A stretch of DNA of 64,000 nucleotides, taken from contig CM038727.1 in NCBI GenBank assembly GCA_021613375.1, positions 8,469,942 through 8,533,941 of the forward strand. Direction: 5' to 3'. The stretch is from Megaleporinus macrocephalus. Its lineage: Eukaryota; Chordata; Actinopteri; Characiformes; Anostomidae. How positions within the stretch are numbered: the stretch's first letter is position 1; the number at the start of each line of letters is the position of its first letter. The translations under genes and the position numbers were made by a program. Positions 11,880 through 24,400 of this stretch are shown here, in pieces. A model generated the notes under the pieces. The model was not told the DNA's origin and ran no database searches. It worked only from the letters and a program-made list of their open reading frames with translations.

Positions 11880-14800
11880 ATTTTATCTACTTACAGTTTG
11901 ACAGTCATCATCTAAACAATTATAAAAAATATAGACAAATAAATTATTCAAACTTGTCTATTCAATCTGTGTTGGAACGTGAGGGGTTAAGTGGAAGCCT
12001 GTGATTCTGTGTCTCTCCCTATAAGGACTGTGATGCCTCTGCAGAATGTTGGTGATTGGTGGTCCCGCTGTTCATGCATAGAGGGGGCCAGGCTTAAGGG
12101 TCACGGTATATAAGAATTGTGACAGCCATGTCGGGAGCGCATACTATGACATAAAATGCTGTCTATGTAGGCAGCTCACTGGGTTTTAAGATAAAACCAT
12201 AGTCTGCACGGGACTTGGGAAAACCGCTGGTGCAGGGGGGATCCAGTGTATCTGGGGAAAGAAAAAAAAACATTTATGGCATTTTATGAAGTAATTAAAG
12301 TCCTGTACTTACCTGTAACATCAGAGGACAATAGCATGCTATAAAATATCAAATTATGTATACATGTGGCTGTTTTTGTTATAAGTTTTAGTAAAAGATC
12401 TACCCTGTACTATGTATATATCCTTTGTGGTTTAGTCCAGACCGGCTTACAGGGTATAAAAGAGGCTGGAAGACGAGAGAAGGGAGAGAGCGTATGAATA
12501 CAGTGCGGTGTTACCCGAGTGATAAGACTTAAGACTATAAAAATAAATAAATAAAAGCGAAAATATGTTGTTTGTGGTGTAAATAGTGTTTTTTGCTTTT
12601 TGTTGTGCAAGCAATAAAATTGCCCGAGTCAATTGTTTGTGAATGCTTCATTCTCGCTTCCCTGCGAGTTCTGAGCTGCTGCGTTCTGGATCACTTGCAA
12701 AGGCCTGATGGCCCACAGAGGAAGAGCAGCCAAGAGCGAGTTGCAGTAGTCAAGCCTTGAGACTGAATAAGCAGCCAGGTGGCCTTCTAAGAGAGATGCT
12801 CCAGAGGTAGATGAGAAACTGCATGACTGAGTCGCAATATGAGCTGGCCATTCAGATTCAGACCAAGGCTTCTTCCATCTTCATACAGAACAACCAAAGA
12901 GTTCTCAAATAAGATGGCAAGGTCATGGCGAGGACCTGCAGTTCCAGTAATGACCATCAGCTACTAGTTTTGAGCTTCAGGTGGTGGGCTGCCAGCCTTA
13001 TAGAGATGCCAGCCAGACATGCAGCGATGCAACTGGACACCTGAGTATGCGAAGGTGTGAAGTATTCATTCACGTATCCCATCGCTCATTGGGCGGGAGG
13101 CGAGAAACACCCTGGACAGGTTGCCAGTCATAAAAGAAGCAGTGAGAGGATATTACATCAATAAGAGATTAAGGCCAGACCTAGCACAGAGCCTTGGGGG
13201 ACACTGTTGGAGTGCCTGCAGAGATTGAATGTATGTACTTTCTTCATGTTACCTGATAGTACTACACCGTATTCTCTGTTAGTAAGCCCAAAGTCAATCC
13301 TTCCAGGGATTGGCATGGGCAGACTAGCCATTGAGCATACTGGGTCCTTCCGTGAAATCCATAAAAAACAATATGATGAACAAGCGCCCACTGATCCACT
13401 GGAGCGTTCAAGATTTCAAGCTTTTCTAGAACAAACAGCCAGTAATCAGTTTGGTATTTTAACATGGAAGACTGCTATCTATAGATTTAGATCACACTTC
13501 CTCTGATTCCTAATTCCGTTCAGTGGAATGGCCAGATGAATTGAGATACTGCGTGTCAGGTCTTTGTGTATTCGCGAGGAAAAAAGAGAGACAGATTTTC
13601 CTGGCACAGGACAAAGACTGTGCTAGCGAGCCTTTTGATCCTCAGTGAGCGTGGTGGCTAAGTCCAGCAAGCCCACAGCGTTATGACATTTCCCTGCTTT
13701 AGTCTCAGATTAATTAGCAGAGGCGAGTGTGTGGGCTGCTGTGGTCAGCCAAGGAGATTTAGACCATTTAGCCCCTCATCCCTCCAGGGAGCCACCAACA
13801 CCCCCCTTGGCTGCAGCTCAAAGGACAGAGAGACAGGGTTACAATTAAACTGCGGAGGCTTTGTCGCTGTACGCGTGAAGGAGAGGTGAGAGTACCACCG
13901 AATATCTTAATTGAAATCCTCAATATTGGGAAATTACAGGCCTATAATGGAGTGTAAATGTAAGGAGTAGAAAGTACTGATAATGGAGTGTAAATTTAAG
14001 GAGTAGAAAGTACTGATAATGGAGTGTAAATGTGAGGAGTAGAAAGTACTGATAATGGAGTGTAAATGTAAAAGTAGAAAGTACAGACAATGGAGTGTAA
14101 ATGTAAGGAGTAGAAAGTACTGATAATGGAGTGTAAATGTAAGGAGTAGAAAGTACTGATAATGGAGTGTAAATGTAAACAGTAGAAAGTACTGATAATG
14201 GAGTGTAAATGTGAGGAGTAGAAAGTACTGATAATGGAGTGTAAATGTAAGGAGTAGAAGGTACTGATAATGGAGTGTAAATGTAAGAAGTAGAAAGTAC
14301 TGATAATGGAGTGTAAATGTAAGGAGTAGAAAGTACAGATAATGGAGTGTAAATGTAAGAAGTAGAAAGTACTGATAATGGAGTGTAAATGTAAGGAGTA
14401 GAAAGTACAGATAATGGAGTGTAAATGTAAGGAGTAGAAAGTACAGATAATGGAGTGTAAATGTAAGGAGTAGAAAGTACTGATAATGGAGTGTAAATGT
14501 AAGGAGTAGAAAGTACTGATAATGGAGTGTAAATGTAAGAAGTAGAAAGTACAGATAATGGAGTGTAAATGTAAGGAGTAGAAAGTACTGATAATGGAGT
14601 GTAAATGTAAGAAGTAGAAAGTACAGATAATGGAGTGTAAATGTAAGTAGTAGAAAGTACTGATAATGGAGTGTAAATGTAAGTAGTAGAAAGTACTGAT
14701 AATGGAGTGTAAATGTAAGAAGTAGAAAGTACAGATAATGGAGTGTAAATGTAAGGAGTAGAAAGTACTGATAATGGAGTGTAAATGTAAGTAGTAGAAA

Positions 14801-17800
14801 GTACTGATAATGGAGTGTAAATGTAAGGAGTAGAAAGTACTGATAATGGAGTGTAAATGTAAGAAGTAGAAAGTACAGATAATGGAGTGTAAATGTAAGG
14901 AGTAGAAAGTACTTCCTGTAATTCTGGGATTTGTTGGAGGGGGATTTGGGATGACGGACTTCTATCTACATATTCAGTATAAACCAGACTAAAACCAGAC
15001 ATACTGCAAACATCTTCCACAGAGAAACAACAAACCATGTTTTACTTTGGAGAGTGTCATATTATAAACTTCCTAGTCAGAGATCAGAAATGTCTGTATC
15101 TCTGTGGCATCACATAACGTTACCTCTTCATCGCCTCATTATTTATTATTAGTATTAGGGTTCCAGACAGCCAAGAAACAGCCAACGATAGTCTTAAAGT
15201 AAAGTTTTGTCACTTGCACATGCAGCATTTAAAACAAGCGCAGTCTTTAGTGACATACAGTTGGCAGAACATCTCTGTGTTGATAACCCATCAGCTAGAC
15301 CAGGGGTCGGCAACCTTTAACACCCAAAGAGCCATTTGGACCAGGTTCCAGTGAAACAAACAACATTGGGAGCCGCAAATACTTTTTGATATCTAAAATG
15401 AAGGTTGCACTGTATATATTGCTTTTTCTTACTTTTATTGTATAAACAACTAGAGTGTGTTGCTTATCCATAAAATTAAGTTTTATTCATGTCATGAGCA
15501 CATTTTGAACATTTTGAATTCTTAAAAATAAAAAAAATAAAAATCCACACGCCGATTTGAAGGTCTCTTTCAAATGATTTAAAAAGCTGAACTTAAATTA
15601 TCCATTTAGCAAACAAAAAATGCCGTGAGCCGTCATCCTTATATCAGCTCTGCACCCATGGGCTTTCGAAGCATGTAGTGGAGCCTTGACCTGAAAAATT
15701 GGGAGGAAAAAAGCACTAGGTCACTTAATGAAAAATAAATATTTACACAGGACTGTAAGGTATTTGTTTTTAATGTAGTTCATGGTGGAGAATGGCTGCT
15801 TACGTACATATGTGGATAGGCATCATTAAATGTTATATTTTCTTCAGATATTTTTCGTTTCTTACTTTTCTCTATACTTGGCCTACCTGGGGTGAAACTC
15901 ACGATAAATGGACAACGTTTTGGCGGGTATATCTGCTTCCGTGTGTGACGCAAGTGTGAAGAAAAATAATAAAATATAATTTTATTTTAATATTTCCAGA
16001 TCACAATAATCTTCAAATTTATGTAAAATAAAAAAAAGAACTAACAAAAATAACTTCAATTAAATACTTATAATTTATTTTCCCAAGCCACACAGAGCCG
16101 CAGTATAGGGATGAAACCCCTGAGCTAGACAAACCACAATCTGCATTCGGATACTGGGATCCAGCAATGAGCTTAATGTAGAATTGTAGGAGAGTTGGCA
16201 ACCCTGAAATAAGCATGTTTCCACCATGACATGCTCTTGTTAATACTATCGATTGTTTCAGAAAGTATTAGATATGTGGCAATGTTGTAAATCTCTACCT
16301 TTTGGTGGTTTTATGTTGAATTGCTTCATTAAATTTTTATGCTTTCAACATTTGCACCTCTGGAATTCCTTATATTTAAAGGGCTTTGCATGTTTCCACC
16401 TGGGTAGGTTATCACGTAGCTACAATAACTTGCTATACCTTATAAGAGCACTAACTTGCTTTAGATGAAGCGAAGAGTAAGCAAACCAACTACATTATCA
16501 ATTTTATTATTCAGTCCAATGAGTTCCTTTGCACTTGCACCCAGTATAGTCTAGAGTCTAGCCACTCTCCAGCAACAGCAGCTAACATATTTAGTTAGCT
16601 AACATAGTTAGCTGTTTTCAGTCTGAGGTAAGCAACTCAGAACGCTGAAGTGTCCGAACGAAAATTGTTCTCTGCAGCGTGGAAGTGGTTCGGTTTCCTT
16701 AAATTATAGGTCACAGAGTAGAGTTGGGTGATTGTGGCCATCAAACCAGCCATCACCACTAATGTATATGTGCATGTAATAACGATTACTATGTAATGAT
16801 AGTAAGAAAACTTGTTGTGGTAGGATTTCTAGCCACAGCCGTTTCTCATTTTCAGAGAGAATGCTCTCGGGGGGACGTTTGCACCTGTTCTCGTTTTGCC
16901 CCTTGCCACTAGAGACAGCAGGTGTAGGTCATACCTGCGGGAGCATTCCAGAAGCCTTGCACAAACAGAAAGACATTCGCATGCGCACAGCCTTGCGCTC
17001 ATCTACTGCAATTTAGACTGTCAGTCACAGCTGAGCTACACTATGCCCATACCGAGGCCGAATCTGGGCTGGCCTGTTTTGGATTTGGCACGGTATCACA
17101 CACGATTATGAAACTTCGCAGACATAAACTGGCCGTGCGAGCAAGAGCTTCAGAGAATTTGACAGGAATGTCGTTCAAACTGGCTGCTGCGGTTTCCCAT
17201 AAATTTACAGAAGAAAGAGGCTGAATAGGAGTAGCGCTTAGCACACTGGAAGGTGGACGTACAATGAAGTTCCTCCCTCTCCAGCCAATTCTTTGTTTTC
17301 TCAGCATCTTTTTTTATTCATACACTTTGTTTACTGCTACTGCTGTGGATACATGTTAAAATAAGCAAATGTGTCAGAAGCATTCACATTCATTACACAG
17401 GTAGAAGTTTAGATACTAGGGTTTAAAAATAGTTCTGTAGAAGTTGAAGTATCAACTCAAGCTTTTTACTCCAGTAAAAGTGTAAAAACACTGCTTTCAA
17501 AACTACTTGAAGTATAAAAGTAAAAGTAATGTAAGGAAAAAATGCATTAAGGACAAAAAGCTTAGGCCGCACCACAGGGGTCTATAGTGCTCTAGCTCAC
17601 CTCCCTCAAAAACCCCATTCTTCTAAAAGCCATAATGATTATAATGTTATATTACAATGTTAATGTTGATACATTTGGGATGCGCTAGGCTTCCTGTCTC
17701 AGCCACATATACGCCCATTGAACATGAATGTAGTTTAGTACAATGTAAATATATTAAAGAAGCATATCTGTTACTACTGAACATTAACATGTGTTTCATG

Positions 17801-20224
17801 GAGCAGAAGATATGATGACTAGTTGTCTATAAGTATTGTAATGGTGCAAAAAGTCAAACTTCAAAGTCATGTTATCAATAGTCTTTACTGGAATGTAAAT
17901 GTACATGAATGAAAACAAGCTGAAATGAAATAGGAGTAACGAGACTATGTTTAAAATGTAAGGAGTAGAAAGTACAGATAATGGAGTGTAAATGTAAGGA
18001 GTAGAAAATACTGATAATGGAGTGTAAATGTAAGGAGTAGAAAGTACTGATAATGGAGTGTAAATGTAAGGAGTAGAAAGTACTGATAATGGAGTGTAAA
18101 TGTAAGGAGTAGAAAGTACAGATAATGTAGTGTAAATGTAAGGAGTAGAAAGTACTGATAAGTGAGTGTTAATGTAAGGAGTAGAAAGTACTGATAATGG
18201 AGTGTAAATGTAAGGAGTAGAAAGTACTGATAATGGAGTGTTAATGTAAGGAGTAGAAAGTACTGATAATGGAGTGTAAATGTAAGAAGTAGAAAGTACT
18301 GATAATGGAGTGTAAATGTAAGGAGTAGAAAGTACAGATAATGGAGTGTAAATGTAAGAAGTAGAAAGTACTGATAATAGAGTGTAAATGTAAGGAGTAG
18401 AAAGTACAGATAATGGAGTGTAAATGTAAGGAGTAGAAAGTACTGATAATGGAGTGTAAATGTAAGGAGTAGAAAGTACTGATAATGGAGTGTAAATGTA
18501 AGGAGTAGAAAGTACTGATAAGTGAGTGTTAATGTAAGGAGTAGAAAGTACTGATAATGGAGTGTAAATGTAAGGAGTAGAAAGTACTGATAATGGAGTG
18601 TTAATGTAAGGAGTAGAAAGTACTGATAATGGAGTGTAAATGTAAGAAGTAGAAAGTACTGATAATGGAGTGTAAATGTAAGGAGTAGAAAGTACAGATA
18701 ATGGAGTGTAAATGTAAGAAGTAGAAAGTACTGATAATAGAGTGTAAATGTAAGGAGTAGAAAGTACAGATAATGGAGTGTAAATGTAAGGAGTAGAAAG
18801 TACAGATAATGGAGTGTAAATGTAAGGAGTAGAAAGTACTGATAATGGAGTGTAAATGTAAGGAGTAGAAAGTACCTCTCTACTTAAGTAAGGTAACAAA
18901 GTATTTGTACTTTGTTACTTGACACCTCTGAAAATAAGGCAGTACTTCATTGCAATAATGCTACTTTTACCACTATAGGTTTAGGCTCTTCTAATCAGCT
19001 CTCCTATATCACAGCAAATGCTTTCAGTGATGAGGCAACCTATTGGCGGCCTTGCTAGCAGGAAAAAAAAAGAAAAAAGAAAAGAGATACGCAGCCAAGT
19101 GCACTGCCGTCCCACAGCACTGCTGATGTGTAGCCGGGCTAAGCCCTGTACACATAGGAGGAGAGTGTGGCTATTCTTGGGTCTGTGTCTCTGGGAAAAG
19201 GGCTGGTTGACATTTTCAGCATATTGTGGCTCGAGCGCTGATGGAATGCGAAGAGACACGCATGAGGGAAATGGTTAATGTGCAGGGTGCAACTCTCACA
19301 ATGAATTATGACTCATGCTAACCTGATACAGGAAGTAAAAACACAGCAAACAATGATAGTGACAGCTTAAAGAACACATCGGCATTCCAGAAAAAGTCTC
19401 TACAGCAACCTGTGACATCAAGGAAAATAGCCTGCCTTTGCTTTGTTCCAAATCTGACCTTTCTCCTTACTTGCACTTCCCTTCAGTAGCTTGGATTCAC
19501 TTTAGTAGACTTACTGTAGACGTATTACATACATAGACTTATGGTCACTAATATAGACTATTTAAGATATTTTGATGTTTTTTTGAATATTTTAAGGATT
19601 CCTGTATAGCCTGATGCTATATCTCTTAATATGTAGACGTTATGTGTTTTACTTTTATAATGTTTTAACTCGTACAGACTAGGGCTGGGCGATAAAGCGA
19701 TAACGATAATTATTGCAAGTAACGTTTCCTCTGTATAACTATAAGACGTAGTTGATAGAAAGTCGATAGAATTAAGTTTGAGCTTCAAGGTCTCGTGTAT
19801 AGCAGCTGTACTGTTGTGATCATCTCCACTGTGCAGAGCTGACAGAGCACCACACTGTTGTGTTTCTGTGTGAAACACTCCCACAACTAGATACACATGA
19901 GTGATTGAATGTAGCTGCAGCTCACGCTCCGGATAAATCCATGCTTTTAGTGGGCGCGGTCACCTTAGCGATGCATCAACACACGTTATGCTAATCTACA
20001 TAATTTAATTATCGATAAAGATAAATATATATTTTGTAGAAGTTTGAGTGAGAACGCTGAGGCAAAGTTGACTTTATAACCAAAAATCCACAGGAGGAAA
20101 ACTTTATTTTCTACCGAAAACAGAATCGCTAAACCAACTCTGCATTTGAGCCTTAAAGAGCCAGCAACAGCCTGCTTAACACAGTGTCTGTGTGTAAATC
20201 TGTGTGTAAAATAATGCCTTATTC

Positions 20225-20260
<36 letters not shown>

Positions 20261-20413
20261 TTAATAAATTTAAAATACAGTTGTGTAATGTTCTATAGTA
20301 CATCTATCTTCTGATAGAAAATGAATCAGAGAATACAAAACAATACAATTTTTAAATTTTTATATCTTTACTTCTCACTTAAAGTAAAAAGGCAGTAGTG
20401 ATTTGATTAATAT

Positions 20414-20491
<78 letters not shown>

Positions 20492-21391
20492 ATATCGACC
20501 GATATGAAAAAAATATTGTGATAAGATTTTTTCCCATATCGCCCAGCCCTAATACAGACATTATCTTGCACTATGTTAAATGTCTTGTTGGTTGCACTGC
20601 AAGGGTGGCTGCTGAATTTCGTTGTGCACTCTGTCTCTCTCTACAGCGGCCGGTTACTTCATGAGCGACTCCAAGGCCGTCCTGCAGGGCTGCTCAGACC
20701 ACTGGACGCTGCAGGACCGCTGGCCGATGCCGCTGCTCTTCCAGATGACGGTGTGCGTGGACGTGCGTGTGATGACCCCGGGCGAGTGGACGGCCTTCAG
20801 CTACACGTCACCCCGCTCGCCCTACTACGACCTGGCCCTGCAGGGGGACGACAGCACCCTCTACGCATGGCTGTTGGGTGTACGCCATCGGTTCCCCGTG
20901 CAGCTGGCAGTGGGCCGCTGGTACCGGCTGTGCCTGCGGCGGGACGCCATCCGAGACAGCTTTAGCCTGGAGGTCAGCGGCAACCCCGACCCCCAGCAAC
21001 GCACGGTCATCGCTCGGGCTACCCCGCCCGCCGGGACCCTTCTACTGGGCTGCCAGCCGCGGGACGCCTCCCCCGGTGCCACTCTGGCCACCGTGGAGCT
21101 CTACTTGTTTCGAGTTTGGGACGACGTGCTAGAGCACGGGGCCTGCGAGGACGGGACCACCGTGGGTTGGGACTCGCGTATGTGGGGCATCACCCGACCC
21201 CAGGCCAGGGTCCGCGACGACGCGCTGCAGTGCGGTGAGTGCAGTCACTATGGCAACAGGCCTAGCAGTGAAGCTGACAGTGGTTCAGGCTTAAAATAGC
21301 AGAGATAATGTGAGCAGTTGTAGTGCATATAAGCAGCGTTAGGCTGGGTGGCTCACTTAGCCTCCAGCCTACACAGTCATGCATGCACTCC

Positions 21392-21422
<31 letters not shown>

Positions 21423-24400
21423 TCTCTATCTCTGTCTCACTCTGTGAATGCATGTTCTCTTCTTAAGCTAAAGGAAGAACTGATTCAGACACTATGTAAA
21501 CCACGTCAACCTCACTTCATATAAACATCACCTGTTTCTGTAGGACTTTGCATGAAGCCATATCATCACTGATTATTTGCATGTTGTGTTACAGATAATG
21601 TCTGATGCATGAAGTGGGTGTTGGCTTGTTTGTTGTATGATTCAAACTGTTCTTTTTTTATACTTCTTTAAACTTTTATCCACTTCTTTGAATGGATGTG
21701 CAAACTCTAGATTAGACTACTGTCAGTAGGGGTGCAGAATCCGAGCCGACCAATTGGAAAATATTCACTCAATATTCACTCAGTATTCACTCAAACCATA
21801 TGACCGGCAATTAACTACATTTTATTAATGTACTTTGGCTGAATTTTGCTAATGTTTACAACGTAAATAATGGTAGCCAGCTTGCCACATAGGGTTGGGC
21901 GCTATAAAGATATGTCTAAACTTGACAGTCACTCGACAAAGGCTACACCCACCACAAAACACGTTCAGTTTTACCCTAACACCAGTCACTGGACTTCCTC
22001 AGACATTGGTTTTTCAGACATTTGTTTCAACAGAGCACCAGTTCGTCACATATAAACCTGTACTGGAGTGTGTGGTACTGTTCAGGTCTGTCGTCTTCTA
22101 TCTAAGCTAACGTTAAGTTCGCCTGATCAGGCTACAGAACCAAACATCAGGGACAATGTTTAATTTCCCTTTTCAATTCAAGTTTATTTGTGTAGCACTT
22201 TGTACAAGGATGTTGTCACAAAGCAGCTTTACAGAAGTTCTGAAAACAGACAGTTTGTTAGCAAGCCAGAGGCAACAGTGGCAATGAAAAACTCCCTCAG
22301 ACTGGAGGAAGAAACCTTGGGAGGAACCAAGACTCTCAAGGGGAGACCCGTCCTCCTCTGGTCAAACAGTATTTACAGTTTAATAAACTAAACACCAAAG
22401 AAAAGAGTCTCTGTTTGAAAATTGGATAGCAAAGCTTTAGAAGCTGCTCAGGTAGAGGCAGTCTCTGACTGAGGCAGTCTTTGACTGAGGCAGTCTTTGA
22501 CTGAGGCAGTCTTTGACTGAGGCAGTCTCTGACTGAGTCTTTATGTAAAGTGGGCGTGAGCTGAAACAGTCCCATCCTATCTCAATACTGGTGCATCTGG
22601 ATGGCACAGTGATGTAAGTGAGGGTGCAGCAGTTGGCACAAATGGACAGGAGAGCTGGCTGGTGATGGGTGGGGAGGAGGCCCTGAGGGTCAGTCTTCCA
22701 ACAGTGTTTAACAGACATGTGAGACATATGAATATTCAGAATTTTAGAGTGTGGCTGGTGACTCCTGCAGATCTAACTATAACAGCCTAAACTAAAAGGA
22801 GAGAACCAGAAGGTAACATAGACATGAGACCACCCTGAGACACTGGGATCCCCCGACTCCACCATCAACAAACCTGTGTGATTGCGTAAAGTGGTGGGAC
22901 AACAGCACCGACATCTCAGTTTACCATAAACCTCTGTGTCCATGAACCCCCAGATCTCCTGCCTTTATCTAAAAGAGAAGATTAATCAGCGAAAGCTAAA
23001 CTAAACCAACATGTTTTCAGTCTAGACTTAAAGGTGGCCAGAATCTGATCTTTATCTTCATATGTGACACAGATGTGTGTCAAAAAAAAAATCAGTTTGG
23101 GACACTTTATCCATGTTCACACCGCAGGCCAAATGGATTTGTTCCTCAAATCAGATCTTTGAGATGCCTATTCGCTGTTTATTCACTGTTGAGTCACATT
23201 ATTATGACCAGCTGCTAGACAGACCGCTGTGTGCAGCACAGACAGCCAGACTGGGATACTCAGTAAGGTCCTGGTAGGTTGTCATAGTTATCTGGAGAGC
23301 ATGTGGGGGAGAACAGACAGTCCTACAAATGCTCAATTGGGTTCAAGTATGGGGAATTAGGGGTCCTGGATATTACTTAGAAGTCTTGGTCAGGCTCTTC
23401 CAACCAATGTGTGATGTATCTCATTGTATCTCACAGAGAAGACAATCAACATGTATGGGTGTTATACCCAAATCGGTTGAGAATGTATGGATAAGCAGGT
23501 CCAGAGAATGCCACGAAAACATTTCCCAGACCATACCGCTGCAACCTACTCGCTGCCGCCATCGAAAGTCATGATAATGTGACTCAAAAGTGCAAAAGAT
23601 GCTTTGAAATCTGAAGTCCAGACTGCGACGCATCTGTAAAAATCTATTTCTAAACAAATGCGACTATTGGAGAACGAGGCTGCAGCATCAAAGGAAAAAT
23701 GAGTGAAAACAAAACAAGAACTTGAACAAAAGAAGAGACTGTAGCTGAACCTACATGCCCTTTTCATAGCTAGCTTAAATGCTCAAACCATTATTTGAAA
23801 TTCCTGTAAGACCAGCAATCATGAAACTGAAACCTCCACGACTGACTCTGCATCTGTCTGGGTGAGCGTTCACCGTCAAGCATTGCAGGGGGCTCAGTTT
23901 AGAAACGGAACCGACTAATGTCAGATATAGATCAGTTTAAACAGCCTAACAAGAAAATGGGACTTGGTGAGAAAATCTGATTTGGCTCACTTTTACCAGC
24001 TGTGTGATTGAGCCAGTCAACACTGTTTAACATTCAGAAATTGTTAGATAGCTGGCTTGATATTTATTGAACGATGACCATGCAAGCAAACTAATCTTTG
24101 ATTATTTTGAAAGAATCCAGGACGAGACGCCATATAGGCAGCTTAAATAAATGACTTACAGTGCTTATAGGCTACTGTAGATTTTTGTGGCTTCATTCTC
24201 GGTTTAGTTTAGTACAGTAACAGCAAAATGCTGAGTGGTACGCCGTGGTGTTTGGGGAAAATAGTGGTGTTAGATATGTGCCAAATGAATTTGTGCCTGT
24301 TAGAGGTGTGCCATATCGTATCGTACACAATAATATCACCAACATTTTTGAATATGGTGAACGATACAGACATTCTGGATCATTGACTTCTGTTACAATC

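Noticed and set aside
13920..15038. 372-codon minus-strand open frame of 12-residue repeats
   Set aside because: It is produced by a 36-bp tandem repeat lacking stops in one antisense frame. No promoter, splice or domain evidence supports it, and the same frame recurs in the second array for the same reason.
17796..18899. 367-codon minus-strand open frame
   Set aside because: By-product of the 36-bp minisatellite inside a hAT-like element.
20647..21234. Assignment of the gene to ADGRG6 because of the pentraxin domain
   Set aside because: No CUB domain precedes the pentraxin, a huge mucin stalk follows it, and the membrane domain and tail are closest to the ADGRG2/ADGRG4 pair.
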